This document shows, piece after piece, positions 8,591 through 15,365 of a stretch of DNA of 34,542 nucleotides. Every line of letters begins with the position of its first letter. Positions within the stretch are counted from its first letter, which is position 1. Location of the stretch: positions 1 to 34,542 of the forward strand of contig JAUWOY010000033.1 of assembly GCA_030611885.1 (NCBI GenBank). The letters are read 5' to 3'. The DNA comes from Chloroflexota bacterium. Lineage in GTDB: Bacteria > Chloroflexota > Anaerolineae > VGOG01. Under the pieces are notes generated by a model. The model was not told where the DNA came from. It worked only from the letters and a program-made list of their open reading frames with translations, and ran no database searches. The translations under genes and the position numbers were made by a program.

Positions 8591-8680
8591 GCTCAAAGCT
8601 CAAAGTTCAAAGCTCAAAGCTCCAAACTTCCAAAGATTATGCGCCTCTTTGGATTTTGAGCTTTGGATTTTGGATTTCGT
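8591..8680. repeat. 7-bp tandem and inverted (CTCAAAG / CTTTGGATTT) intergenic repeat
   Basis: Five imperfect copies of GCTCAAA-type heptamers run from 8591 to 8626. They are followed at 8649-8680 by a TTTGGATTTTGAGCTTTGG run that can pair with them. The element could form a long imperfect hairpin between the 47-aa gene and the zinc-ribbon gene. It looks like a slippage-prone intergenic repeat, not coding sequence. Confidence 0.65.
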
Positions 8681-8694
8681 AGACCTCCCTCACA

Positions 8695-8838
8695 TCATTT
8701 GGACTGCCTTTCTTTCTCCAATTCATCTTCCAGTTCCTCTAACTGCTGAACCATCGTCGGCGGCACCGAATGGGCCGGCCAGCGGTTCTCCAGCTCCGCT
8801 ATCTGGCTCTCCAGCTCCTTGATCCGCTCACTGCTCAT
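8695..8838 (-). CDS. 47-aa conserved coiled-coil protein
   Basis: This short ORF has the sequence pattern MSSERIKELESQIAELENRW, then PAHSVPPTMVQQLEELEDEL, then a charged end. The first and last parts are heptad coiled coils. The central PAHSVPPTM segment is a motif I recall from short proteins encoded beside MinD/NifX genes in anaerobes. No metal-binding residues are seen. The ATG at 8838 follows a weak GAGGG site. It heads the operon with the zinc ribbon, MBL and two ATPases and may be an adaptor. Coding is supported by composition and position; function is unknown. Confidence 0.7.
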   Translation of the reverse strand: MSSERIKELESQIAELENRWPAHSVPPTMVQQLEELEDELEKERQSK

Positions 8839-8876
8839 GTCCCTCGAATCTCCCTGTCGGAAATATACCTGAATGA

Positions 8877-8907
8877 GACCCTAAAGGTTTCCAGAACCTT
8901 TAGGGTC
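8877..8907. terminator. Perfect 13-bp stem-loop after exonuclease III gene
   Basis: GACCCTAAAGGTT (8877-8889), a 5-nt loop, then its exact complement at 8895-8907. It lies just past the exonuclease stop and before the 47-aa gene. There is no T-run on either strand, so it is either a factor-assisted terminator or a dispersed palindromic repeat. Confidence 0.6.
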
Positions 8908-8916
8908 TTGTGGCGG

Positions 8917-9696
8917 TCAGAGCGCGAACTCAGCCACCAGGAAGGTGTGATCCGAGGGACGCTCCACCAGCCGGGCCTCCACGTCAATCCAGGCGCGGGT
9001 GGACTGGCGGGCCAGCGGCTCGGTGGCCCAGATGTGATCCACCCGCCAGCCGATTCCGCGCTCCACGGGATTCCGCGCCCGGTAGTCCCAATAGGTGTAT
9101 TGTCCCGTCTCATCGGGGTGATGCCGGCGGAAGACGTCCACGAAGCCCCACTCCCGCACCCGCTCCAGGGCCGCGCGAGCTTCAGGATGGAAGTCCACGT
9201 GGTTCCTAAGCCTCTTGGGATTGTACACGTCTATGGGCTCCGGGGCGACGTTGAAATCGCCCATCCACAGCAACTGCTCATCGAGCGAGTAGTGGCGTTC
9301 AAAGAAGGCCCGCAGCCGACCGAACCACCCCAGCTTGTACTGGAAGTGCTCTGAATCGGGGGAGCGGCCCTGGGGGACGTAGGTGTTGACCACCGTGATG
9401 CCCCGGATGACGGCCCGCATCAGGCGCGGCCCGTCGCCGTTGAGGCCGAAGGCTACCTCCTGGGGCTCCTCCCGGCTGATGATGGCCACGCCGGCGTAGG
9501 CCTTCTGCCCCCGAAAGACCACGTGGTAGCCCGCGTCTCTGATCGGCCCCGCCGGGAAGTCCTGGTCTTGCACCTTAGTCTCCTGGATGCAGAGGACGTC
9601 GGCTTCCTCCCGGCGCAGCCAGTCCAGCACTTGCTCCAGCCGGACCCGTATGGAATTGGCGTTGTAGGTGGCCACTTTTAACACGTTGTCCGACAT
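8917..9696 (-). CDS. xthA: Exodeoxyribonuclease III
   Basis: This 259-aa exonuclease III/AP endonuclease family enzyme removes nucleotides 3' to 5' from duplex DNA and cuts at abasic sites in base excision repair. Active-site residues are visible: N12 (TYNANS), E39 (CIQETK), the GDFN motif D145/N147, D218 (RVDHIW) and the D247-H248 pair (PSDHTF). The length is normal. The start is the ATG at 9696, with AAGGGGGAG upstream; the in-frame start 11 codons earlier lacks a ribosome site. It follows the ICMT-family gene after about 46 bp. All catalytic residues are intact. Confidence 0.95.
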   Translation of the reverse strand: MSDNVLKVATYNANSIRVRLEQVLDWLRREEADVLCIQETKVQDQDFPAGPIRDAGYHVVFRGQKAYAGVAIISREEPQEVAFGLNGDGPRLMRAVIRGITVVNTYVPQGRSPDSEHFQYKLGWFGRLRAFFERHYSLDEQLLWMGDFNVAPEPIDVYNPKRLRNHVDFHPEARAALERVREWGFVDVFRRHHPDETGQYTYWDYRARNPVERGIGWRVDHIWATEPLARQSTRAWIDVEARLVERPSDHTFLVAEFAL

Positions 9697-9742
9697 ATTG
9701 TTTTCTCTCCCCCTTGATAGGCGCAGCATCGGCCCGCCACCT

Positions 9743-10273
9743 TCACTCAGCTACTTTCTCCCTTAATCTACGCCGCACCAGCCGGATGATGCCCGCCACG
9801 AAATTCACTCTCGGCACCTTTTGCATATAGCGTTCGTACTCATCGCCGAATTTCTCAACGCAGCGCTGGTCGGCTTGCATCAAGTCGATGTAGGCCAACA
9901 CCATCGCCAGAACGCCAAGCACAACGCTGGACCAATGTTTTGCGATCAACATCACGCCAGGGCAAATCAGCATCCAAGACACGCCCATTTGCGGGTGCCG
10001 AACGATAGCATAGATGCCGGTATCAACCAAAACCGTGGTTTTGATGTAGCTTTTCCCCTTGAGCACACCACCCTTCCTGCGGAACGTGATGATAGGCAAC
10101 CAACCAAAGATTGCCGACGTCCATAGGCAGATCCATCCAGCCCACTCGAGTGCTTCTGAGCCGGGCTGGTAGAGGAAGAAGGCCAGAACGATCTGGGCGA
10201 CCGTCAGCACACTCGCGATAGATACCAGCAGAAAGGGATGCAGGTTATAGATAAACTGTTGAAAGTGTCTCAT
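9743..10273 (-). CDS. Isoprenylcysteine carboxyl methyltransferase (ICMT)-family membrane protein
   Basis: The 176-aa product has about four membrane segments. The conserved C-terminal core reads [12 protein letters not shown], followed by [16 protein letters not shown], which is typical of ICMT/phospholipid methyltransferase-like proteins that use SAM at the membrane face. Bacterial members are varied and mostly uncharacterised, so the acceptor is unknown. The ATG at 10273 is preceded by GGAGGAAATAG. The alternative GTG five codons upstream overlaps that site. It is divergent from the plus-strand PIN gene, sharing a gap of about 100 bp. Confidence 0.8.
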   Translation of the reverse strand: MRHFQQFIYNLHPFLLVSIASVLTVAQIVLAFFLYQPGSEALEWAGWICLWTSAIFGWLPIITFRRKGGVLKGKSYIKTTVLVDTGIYAIVRHPQMGVSWMLICPGVMLIAKHWSSVVLGVLAMVLAYIDLMQADQRCVEKFGDEYERYMQKVPRVNFVAGIIRLVRRRLREKVAE

Positions 10274-10318
10274 TGCTATTTCCTCCACCGGTTGTACCTC
10301 TCTTCCTCAATCGCCCGC

Positions 10319-10347
10319 TTGACATTATGCATAATCTGTTATACAAT
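10319..10347 (+). promoter_or_regulatory. Sigma-70-like promoter with palindromic operator for the PIN/antitoxin operon
   Basis: TTGACA (10319-10324), 17-bp spacer, TACAAT (10342-10347). The spacer holds the perfect 12-bp palindrome ATTATGCATAAT (10324-10335). It is well placed for binding by the ribbon-helix-helix antitoxin of the same operon. Confidence 0.8.
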
Positions 10348-10379
10348 CCTAGCAAATGTCAGGTTCTCAGGGAGAATCC

Positions 10380-10973
10380 GTGGAATTTTCCGTCGTTGCC
10401 GACGCCTCTCCGCTGATCTACTTCGCCAAGATGGAGCAATTAGGTTTCTTGCACCGGGTGCTTGGCCCGGTGGGCATCTCTCCTGCTGTATTCCGGGAGA
10501 CGGTAGTCGCCGGACGGGAACTGGGTCTGAAGGATGCCGACCGAATCGCTGCCGCTATCGAGACAGGGTCAATTGTACGCATATCACTTAGCGAGGACGA
10601 GGTCAGGCTGGCCCGGAGTTTGCAGCAAAGTGACCCTCGTCTGGGGTCGGGAGAGTGCGAGACGATCGCTTGTGCCATTCATCGGGGTCTCAAAACAATT
10701 CTGCACGACAAGAAAGCCCGTCGGGTGGCCGCCAACCACAGGGCACGCACGATGCAGGGCGTGGATATTCCGTTCCTGGCTCTGCTCCGTGGTTACGTCT
10801 CGTTGGCCGGCTTCAAATCCCTGTTGCGGGAGCTAGCCATCTTCACCGGAATGGGCCCGGCGACCCTGTTCGAGCGTGAAGCACTGGCTGAGGAGATTGC
10901 TGCCCGTCTGGAACTGCCCCCTGCCGATACAGGGGAAGGAGATGAAGACAATGGCTCAAACAGTCCAACTTAA
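10380..10973 (+). CDS. PIN-like toxin (DUF3368 type)
   Basis: The 197-aa PIN-fold protein has VADASPLIYFAKM (D8), AVFRETVVAG (E40), GSGECETIACA (E92/E94) and TILHDKKAR (D110). This set matches DUF3368, a PIN-like family regularly paired with UPF0175-type antitoxins. It is presumably an RNase. The GTG at 10380 is preferred because AGGGAG lies 6 nt upstream and it leaves the usual short N-terminus before the first Asp. An in-frame ATG at 10356 would be almost leaderless, given the -10 at 10342-10347. The C-terminal 60 residues go beyond the PIN core. The stop lies inside the antitoxin gene, so the toxin is encoded first. Confidence 0.8.
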   Translation: MEFSVVADASPLIYFAKMEQLGFLHRVLGPVGISPAVFRETVVAGRELGLKDADRIAAAIETGSIVRISLSEDEVRLARSLQQSDPRLGSGECETIACAIHRGLKTILHDKKARRVAANHRARTMQGVDIPFLALLRGYVSLAGFKSLLRELAIFTGMGPATLFEREALAEEIAARLELPPADTGEGDEDNGSNSPT

Positions 10974-11283
10974 CCTCCGCATTGACGCTGAACTGGCTCG
11001 CCATCTAAAACGGATCGCCAATCAGGAATCACTGCGCAAAACCGACGTGGCGCGTAAGTACCTGGTCGAGGGGGTCAGAAACTGGAAGCTGGAGCAGGCC
11101 ATCCGCCGCTACCAACACGGACAACTCTCTTGGGAGCGCGCCGCTGCGGATGCCGGCCTCACCCTCTACGAGATGATGGACGAGTTGCGCCGCCGAGATA
11201 TAGCCTTGGATCAGACCACACCAGCCGAGGCCCGTGCCGAGATCAGAGCCTTACTGGAAGATATAGCCGCCGCCCCCAACTGA
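10951..11283 (+). CDS. Antitoxin with ribbon-helix-helix and UPF0175-like segments
   Basis: The 110-aa product has an N-terminal ribbon-helix-helix DNA-binding segment (VQLNLRIDAELARHLKRI, then TDVARKYLVEGV). It continues as UPF0175-like: KLEQAIRRYQHGQLSWERAA, then AGLTLYEMMDELRRRDI. UPF0175 proteins are the usual partners of DUF3368 PIN toxins. The start at 10951 has AAGGAG 9 nt upstream and overlaps the toxin's 3' end by 23 nt; an ATG at 10942 is too close to that site. The reversed toxin-then-antitoxin order is known for this pair type. It probably represses the promoter at 10319-10347. Confidence 0.8.
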   Translation: MAQTVQLNLRIDAELARHLKRIANQESLRKTDVARKYLVEGVRNWKLEQAIRRYQHGQLSWERAAADAGLTLYEMMDELRRRDIALDQTTPAEARAEIRALLEDIAAAPN

Positions 11284-11378
11284 GATGCCAGAGAGCGATG
11301 AGCATCTAACCTTCGGTACGCAACCCCCCACCCAGGATCATCAGTCATTTTCCATCCCCTCCTAGTTTGATCGTTCAC

Positions 11379-12569
11379 TCAGCCTGGCGAAGTTTGGGAA
11401 TCTTCGCCAGGCTCTCTCAGCGCCTCCTCCAGCGTCGTCGCCTCGGTCTCCCGCATCTCCACCCCGGCGTCGCCGAAGACGTAGACCGGCCCCTTGCCGC
11501 GCAGGCTCTCCCTCACGAAGACAACGTCCACCTTCTGCGCCACCAGCCACTCGGCCACCCGGATGCCCTTCGCCTTCTCCACCGCTTTGTGAGGATTGGC
11601 CACGATCTGCTGCTCCTCGACAGTCCCATCGGCCAAGCGCACCGTGACCAGAGCAAAGTAGGGGGCTTCGCCGAGGTGCTCGCTGATGGTTCCACCGGGA
11701 TCGGCCAGAGGAACGGCGTAGCGCAGGTGCGTCTGCTCCATCGGTTCGGCGTGGATCAGCACGCGGTCCACGTAAGGCACGGCCTCGCGGATCCGCTCCT
11801 CGATGCGCCGGATGGTGGCCTCCGCCCTCTCCAGCTCGCGGACGCGCAGGACGACCTCGGCCTCCACGAAGCGGAAGCGGCCGGCGTTGCGCCCGGTGGC
11901 CCATTTGAGCTCGGCCACCGTCGGCTCGGCGGTGATGATCTCCCGGATTTGGAGGATAGTGTCGGCGTCCAGTGAGGCATCGAGCAGCACGCGCATCCCG
12001 TCGGAGAGCAGCTCCCAGCCGGTCTTGCCGATGGCGACCACAATGACCAACGCCGCGATGCGGTCCAGCGGGAGGTTGAACCGCTGGGCCAACAGCGCGG
12101 CGAAGACGATGCCGGTGGTGAAGACGTGGGCGCGGTACTCCTTGGCGTCGGCGATGAGGGAGGGGGAGTTGGCCGCCCTGCCGGCGCGCAGCTCGAAGTG
12201 GCTGAAGATCAGCGGAATCGCCGTCGCCACCACCAGGCCTCCCAGCATCCAGGGATCCACCGTGGCCTGGCGCGTCGGATCGAGGAAAGCGTCACGCGCG
12301 ATCTCGTAGGCAGTGAAGAAGATCATCGCCGCCAGCACCACGGCAACCACGTTCTCCAGTTTGTAAAGACCGTAGGGAAAGTCCTTGGACTTTCGCGTCG
12401 AGAGTTTCAGCCCTATCAGCACCGCCACCGCCGTCAGCAGGTCCACCAGGTTGTGGACCATCTCTGCCTCCACGGCCAGACTGCCGGAGGCCCTGGCGAT
12501 GACCAGGTTGATCAGCCCCAAAGCGACGTTGACGGAGATGGAATACCAGCCCCAGCGTTCAAGATTCAC
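11379..12569 (-). CDS. Cation diffusion facilitator (CDF) transporter fused to a NifX-type (FeMo-co-binding) domain
   Basis: The 396-aa product has three parts. Residues 1-200 are a CDF membrane domain of about six helices, with the TM2 site HNLVD (H39, D43). The TM5 site reads E144-Y-R-A-H148, where HxxxD or DxxxD is normal. Residues 205-275 are the cytosolic CDF C-terminal domain. Residues 280-385 form a dinitrogenase iron-molybdenum cofactor-binding (NifX/NifB) domain (HLRYAVPLADPGGTISEHLG ... VAEWLVAQKVDVVF). CDFs export Zn, Fe, Mn and similar ions against protons. The fused domain suggests the metal is linked to the NifX-type process. I chose the GTG at 12569, with GGGAGGG upstream; it overlaps the radical SAM stop by 11 nt. 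The longer frame upstream only mirrors the radical SAM gene. The C-terminal tail comes from a palindromic repeat. Confidence 0.88.
   Translation of the reverse strand: MNLERWGWYSISVNVALGLINLVIARASGSLAVEAEMVHNLVDLLTAVAVLIGLKLSTRKSKDFPYGLYKLENVVAVVLAAMIFFTAYEIARDAFLDPTRQATVDPWMLGGLVVATAIPLIFSHFELRAGRAANSPSLIADAKEYRAHVFTTGIVFAALLAQRFNLPLDRIAALVIVVAIGKTGWELLSDGMRVLLDASLDADTILQIREIITAEPTVAELKWATGRNAGRFRFVEAEVVLRVRELERAEATIRRIEERIREAVPYVDRVLIHAEPMEQTHLRYAVPLADPGGTISEHLGEAPYFALVTVRLADGTVEEQQIVANPHKAVEKAKGIRVAEWLVAQKVDVVFVRESLRGKGPVYVFGDAGVEMRETEATTLEEALREPGEDSQTSPG
11382..11412. terminator. Palindrome serving the convergent antitoxin and CDF-NifX genes
   Basis: GCCTGGCGAAG (11382-11392), a 9-nt loop and the exact complement (11402-11412). 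It lies between the convergent antitoxin and CDF genes and forms the last codons of the CDF gene. It lacks a T-run. Likely a dispersed palindromic repeat acting as a bidirectional terminator. Confidence 0.6.
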
Positions 12570-13527
12570 AGTGCACCCTCCCTTCGCCGAAGACTCTGCC
12601 GGCGTATTCCCAAAAAAGCTCACTCCGGTAGACACGCTTTTGGGCCTGGCCGCTGGACTCCAGCCGGGCCAGCGTTTCCTCCACCTCGCCCGGCGCCCAC
12701 CCCTCCAGCGTCTCCACCAAACGCCGCTGGCGCATCGGGTGGCGGCGGATGATGGCCAGTATCGCCTCGGCCACATCGGCGAATCCTGAAAAATCGAAGG
12801 AGCCCTCGTAGGGGGCGACGACCTCGGCCGCCTCGCCCAGGATGGCCGTGGCGCGCTCGATGGCCTCATCGTCGGGGATCTCCACCCAGGGCTCGACCGG
12901 CGGACGGATGGGCACGTTAATCTGCACCCGGTCGGGGCAGACGTGGGCCAGAGCGTCGCGGATGCCCAAAAGCGTCGCCTCGTCGTCGTTCAGCCCCTTG
13001 ACCAGCATCACCTCCACCCAGAGTTGGCCTTTGAACATCCTCCGGAAAGCCGCCATCCCCTCGATGATCTCGGCTATGCGGAAGCGAGGCCAGGGGCGGT
13101 TGATCTGGCGAAAAGTCTCGTGATTGGCCGCGTCGAGGGTGGGCATCACCAGGTCGGCGGCGGCCAGCTCCTCCCGCACCTGCGGCTGGAAGAGGAGGGC
13201 GCCGTTGGTGAGGACAGCCACCGGGACGTCGGTGAGGGCCTTCACCTGTCGGATGAGCCACCCCAGGCTGGCGCACAGCGTTGGCTCCCCCTGCCCGATG
13301 AAGGTCACGTAGTCAATCTGGCCGGGCTGGTGGCGCTCCAGCGCGTCCCGCACCTGGGCCAGGATCCCCTCTCGAGGGAAGAAGTCCCGGCGCTCGTTGG
13401 TGAGGGGCGTGGTGCGGCCCAACTGGCAATAGACGCAATTGTAGTTGCAGATCTTGAAGGGGATGGGGTCCACCCCCAACGACTGGCCCAGCCGCCGCGA
13501 GGGGACGGGGCCGTAGACGTAATTCAT
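12559..13527 (-). CDS. Radical SAM protein (COG0731-like)
   Basis: The 322-aa radical SAM enzyme has the cluster motif C27-NYN-C31-VY-C34 close to the N-terminus, preceded by YGPVPSRRLGQSLGVD. The SAM-binding GQGEPTL segment is near residue 90. A C-terminal winged-helix-like part (RRHPMRQRRLVETLEGWAPG) follows. The N-terminal signature is that of the family related to tRNA wyosine-forming enzymes but widespread in anaerobic bacteria, where its substrate is not known. It makes a 5'-deoxyadenosyl radical from SAM. It lies 10 bp after the CoA-binding gene and overlaps the CDF-NifX gene, which suggests joint expression. The assignment to the superfamily is firm; substrate unknown. Confidence 0.9.
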   Translation of the reverse strand: MNYVYGPVPSRRLGQSLGVDPIPFKICNYNCVYCQLGRTTPLTNERRDFFPREGILAQVRDALERHQPGQIDYVTFIGQGEPTLCASLGWLIRQVKALTDVPVAVLTNGALLFQPQVREELAAADLVMPTLDAANHETFRQINRPWPRFRIAEIIEGMAAFRRMFKGQLWVEVMLVKGLNDDEATLLGIRDALAHVCPDRVQINVPIRPPVEPWVEIPDDEAIERATAILGEAAEVVAPYEGSFDFSGFADVAEAILAIIRRHPMRQRRLVETLEGWAPGEVEETLARLESSGQAQKRVYRSELFWEYAGRVFGEGRVHCES

Positions 13528-13537
13528 GGAGTCCTTC

Positions 13538-13927
13538 TCACCACTCTCTCTTTCGGATCATAGCGCAGACGCCGTGGACGACCTCGATGCCCTTCTCCTG
13601 GCAGAAGCGAATGGCCTCCTCCGATTCCGAGCCGGGCTGCATCCAGACCCTCCCCAGCCCCAGCTCAGCGCACTGGCGGACTATCCTCTCGGTCACCTTC
13701 GGCGGAACGACGATGTCCACCACCGCCGGCTTCTCCGGCAGGTCGGCCAAACTGGGGTACAGCCTCTGGCCCTCGATCTCGCCCCCGCCAGGATTGACGC
13801 CGTAGACGATGTAGCCCGCTGCTCGCAGGTTGCGAAATATCTGATGGCCGTACTTCTCAGGATTAAGCGAGGCCCCCACCACCGCCCAGACGCGCTGGTT
13901 GATGAATTCCCTAATCAATTCCTCCAT
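13538..13927 (-). CDS. CoA-binding (Rossmann) domain protein
   Basis: The 129-aa product is a single CoA_binding_2 domain. The glycine-rich VWAVVGASLNPEKYGHQ loop binds nucleotide or CoA, then come GYIVYGVNPGG, AVVDIVVPP and the C-terminal VWMQPGSESEEA. It resembles the N-terminal domain of succinyl-CoA synthetase alpha. Stand-alone copies (YccU-type) are common and of unknown function. The ATG at 13927 follows GAGGGAAAG. It begins the CoA-binding / radical SAM / CDF-NifX run. A cruciform-forming repeat lies directly upstream. Confidence 0.88.
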   Translation of the reverse strand: MEELIREFINQRVWAVVGASLNPEKYGHQIFRNLRAAGYIVYGVNPGGGEIEGQRLYPSLADLPEKPAVVDIVVPPKVTERIVRQCAELGLGRVWMQPGSESEEAIRFCQEKGIEVVHGVCAMIRKREW

Positions 13928-13949
13928 TTCTTTCCCTCTGTGTTTTATT

Positions 13950-13996
13950 GGAGTGCGAAACTTGTTTCGCTACAGCCCGAACAAGTTCGGGACTCC
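13950..13996. repeat. Cruciform repeat: two hairpins inside an outer stem
   Basis: The outer arms GGAGT (13950-13954) and ACTCC (13992-13996) enclose two perfect hairpins: GCGAAACTTGTTTCGC (13955-13970) and CCCGAACAAGTTCGGG (13976-13991). On the plus strand a T7 run follows, so it would be an intrinsic terminator in that direction. It lies between the MBL stop and the CoA-binding start on the minus strand and is probably a dispersed repeat. Confidence 0.8.
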
Positions 13997-14013
13997 GTTT
14001 TTTTGGCAAGCCG

Positions 14014-14712
14014 TTATGGCCCAATATCCAGAACCTTTCCTACGCCGATTTCGATGAAATCCTCCCCGTACTCGGCGGCGAACATCCGCATCGCCCGGCT
14101 CCCGGTGCAGTGGCAGGGAGCCACCTTCTGCACCCCCAGCCGCCGGAAGTCGGCGATGATGCCCTTGACCGTTCTCCTGCTCGCCCCACCCAGGTGGAAG
14201 CCGCCCAGGACGAGGTAGACCTCCCCGCTCACTATCTCCCTCGCCTTTTTCACGATTTTCACGATTCCCGGATGGGCGCAGCCGGTGATGACCACCAAGC
14301 CCTGGCCTGTGACCAAGGCAAGCGACTGCTCGACCAGTCCCCTCCCCATCTCACCACTGGTATGGATGCCTTCGGCTATCTCCATCGGTTCGTGCACCTC
14401 CACCACGCGAGCGCGGGCCCGCACCTGGGCTTTGAAGCCGGACGGGAAGGAGCGAGGCAGGTAGACGGTGAGGTTCTTATTGATGGTCAGGATGCCCCCC
14501 AGGCCGCCGGTGTGGTCGCCGTGGGGGTGCGAGAGAACCACCGTCCTTATCCCCCAGAGATCGAGTCCCATCTGCCCCATGTTGGAGAGCAGCCTGGGGC
14601 CATCACCGCCGGTGTCGAAGAGGAGGTCGTCGCCCACCAGACAGGAGAAGCCCCAGGCGGGGGCCAAATCGGGATCCAGTGTCCTGTTATCGTAAACTAC
14701 TGTTATTTTCAT
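14014..14712 (-). CDS. Cytosolic MBL-fold hydrolase, DHPS-like (second of four)
   Basis: The 232-aa product has the full MBL motif SHPHGDHTGG (H62, H64, D66, H67), GCAHPG (H147) and CHCTG (H201). The start MKITVVYDN and the following AWGFSCLV are shared almost exactly with the MBL domain of the lipoprotein two genes upstream. The two are close paralogues, one in the cytosol and one outside. No signal peptide is present. The ATG at 14712 lies just past the stop of the membrane protein gene. The longer frame extending upstream only mirrors that gene. The substrate is unknown; the family name comes from a methanopterin-related archaeal enzyme. Confidence 0.9.
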   Translation of the reverse strand: MKITVVYDNRTLDPDLAPAWGFSCLVGDDLLFDTGGDGPRLLSNMGQMGLDLWGIRTVVLSHPHGDHTGGLGGILTINKNLTVYLPRSFPSGFKAQVRARARVVEVHEPMEIAEGIHTSGEMGRGLVEQSLALVTGQGLVVITGCAHPGIVKIVKKAREIVSGEVYLVLGGFHLGGASRRTVKGIIADFRRLGVQKVAPCHCTGSRAMRMFAAEYGEDFIEIGVGKVLDIGP

Positions 14713-14714
14713 CG

Positions 14715-15365
14715 CTAGAGCACCTGCCAGACGAAGTATAAAAGCTGAAGCCCAAAGAGGATGAGAATGACGCCGCATATCGCCCTGAAAACCCTGAGGG
14801 GCGTGGAGGATTTGAGCACCATTTCGGGAAAGAAGCCGACCAAAGGGCCCAATGTCATCAGGGGAACGACCGTGCCCACCCCGAAGGAGAGGGCGTAGAT
14901 GATCCCGTAGAGCGCGTTCGTGGCCACGCAGGCGATGTAGGTGAGGATGGCCACCAGCGTCGCGCAGGGAGCGATGCCGATGAGGAAGCCCAAACCCAGC
15001 ATGCTTGCGGTGCCCCCTTCCAAGATGCGCTTCCTGAGACTGCGGTAGAACGGCGCTCTGAACCCCTTGCCCAGCACGATGAGCGCGCCCATAAGAACGA
15101 TGAACACGGCCATGACCAGGTAGAGATAGCCCGACCTGTGGGGAGGGAAGAAGCGGTTGATGGAGGCGAAGGCCACGCTCGCCAGTCCCCCCAGGATGAC
15201 CAGGGCGAGGAGCCGTCCGAAGGAAAATATCGCGCTCGCCCTCAAGCCCTCCCGCCAGCCCCCTTTGGTGGCGGCAATGTAGGGCAGCAGGATAGGCCCG
15301 GAGAGGGCCAGGCAGGGGCCCCAACCCATGCCTATGCCTGCGGCCAGTAACTTTAACGCTTCCAT
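14715..15365 (-). CDS. CcdA/TauE-like membrane protein with one Cys in each half
   Basis: The 216-aa product has about six membrane helices in two repeats. Each half starts with a helix carrying a conserved Cys next to Pro: GWGPCLALSGP (C18) and LIGIAPCATL (C134). This arrangement matches the CcdA/DsbD transmembrane domain, which carries thiol electrons across the membrane. The same fold is often named sulfite exporter TauE/UreH_2, so the label is uncertain. Its gene lies between two related MBL hydrolases, overlapping the lipoprotein gene by 13 nt and abutting the cytosolic one. A role in supplying reductant or moving a sulfur compound to the exported MBL protein is an inference. Confidence 0.8.
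   Translation of the reverse strand: MEALKLLAAGIGMGWGPCLALSGPILLPYIAATKGGWREGLRASAIFSFGRLLALVILGGLASVAFASINRFFPPHRSGYLYLVMAVFIVLMGALIVLGKGFRAPFYRSLRKRILEGGTASMLGLGFLIGIAPCATLVAILTYIACVATNALYGIIYALSFGVGTVVPLMTLGPLVGFFPEMVLKSSTPLRVFRAICGVILILFGLQLLYFVWQVL

Noticed and set aside
12570..12869. 100-codon N-terminal extension of the CDF-NifX protein
   Set aside because: This part is Arg/Ser/Trp-rich shadow of the radical SAM gene. A GTG with a ribosome site at 12569 gives a normal CDF start.
14713..15324. N-terminal extension of the cytosolic MBL protein
   Set aside because: It mirrors the CcdA-like membrane gene in another frame. The MBL domain begins right at the ATG at 14712.
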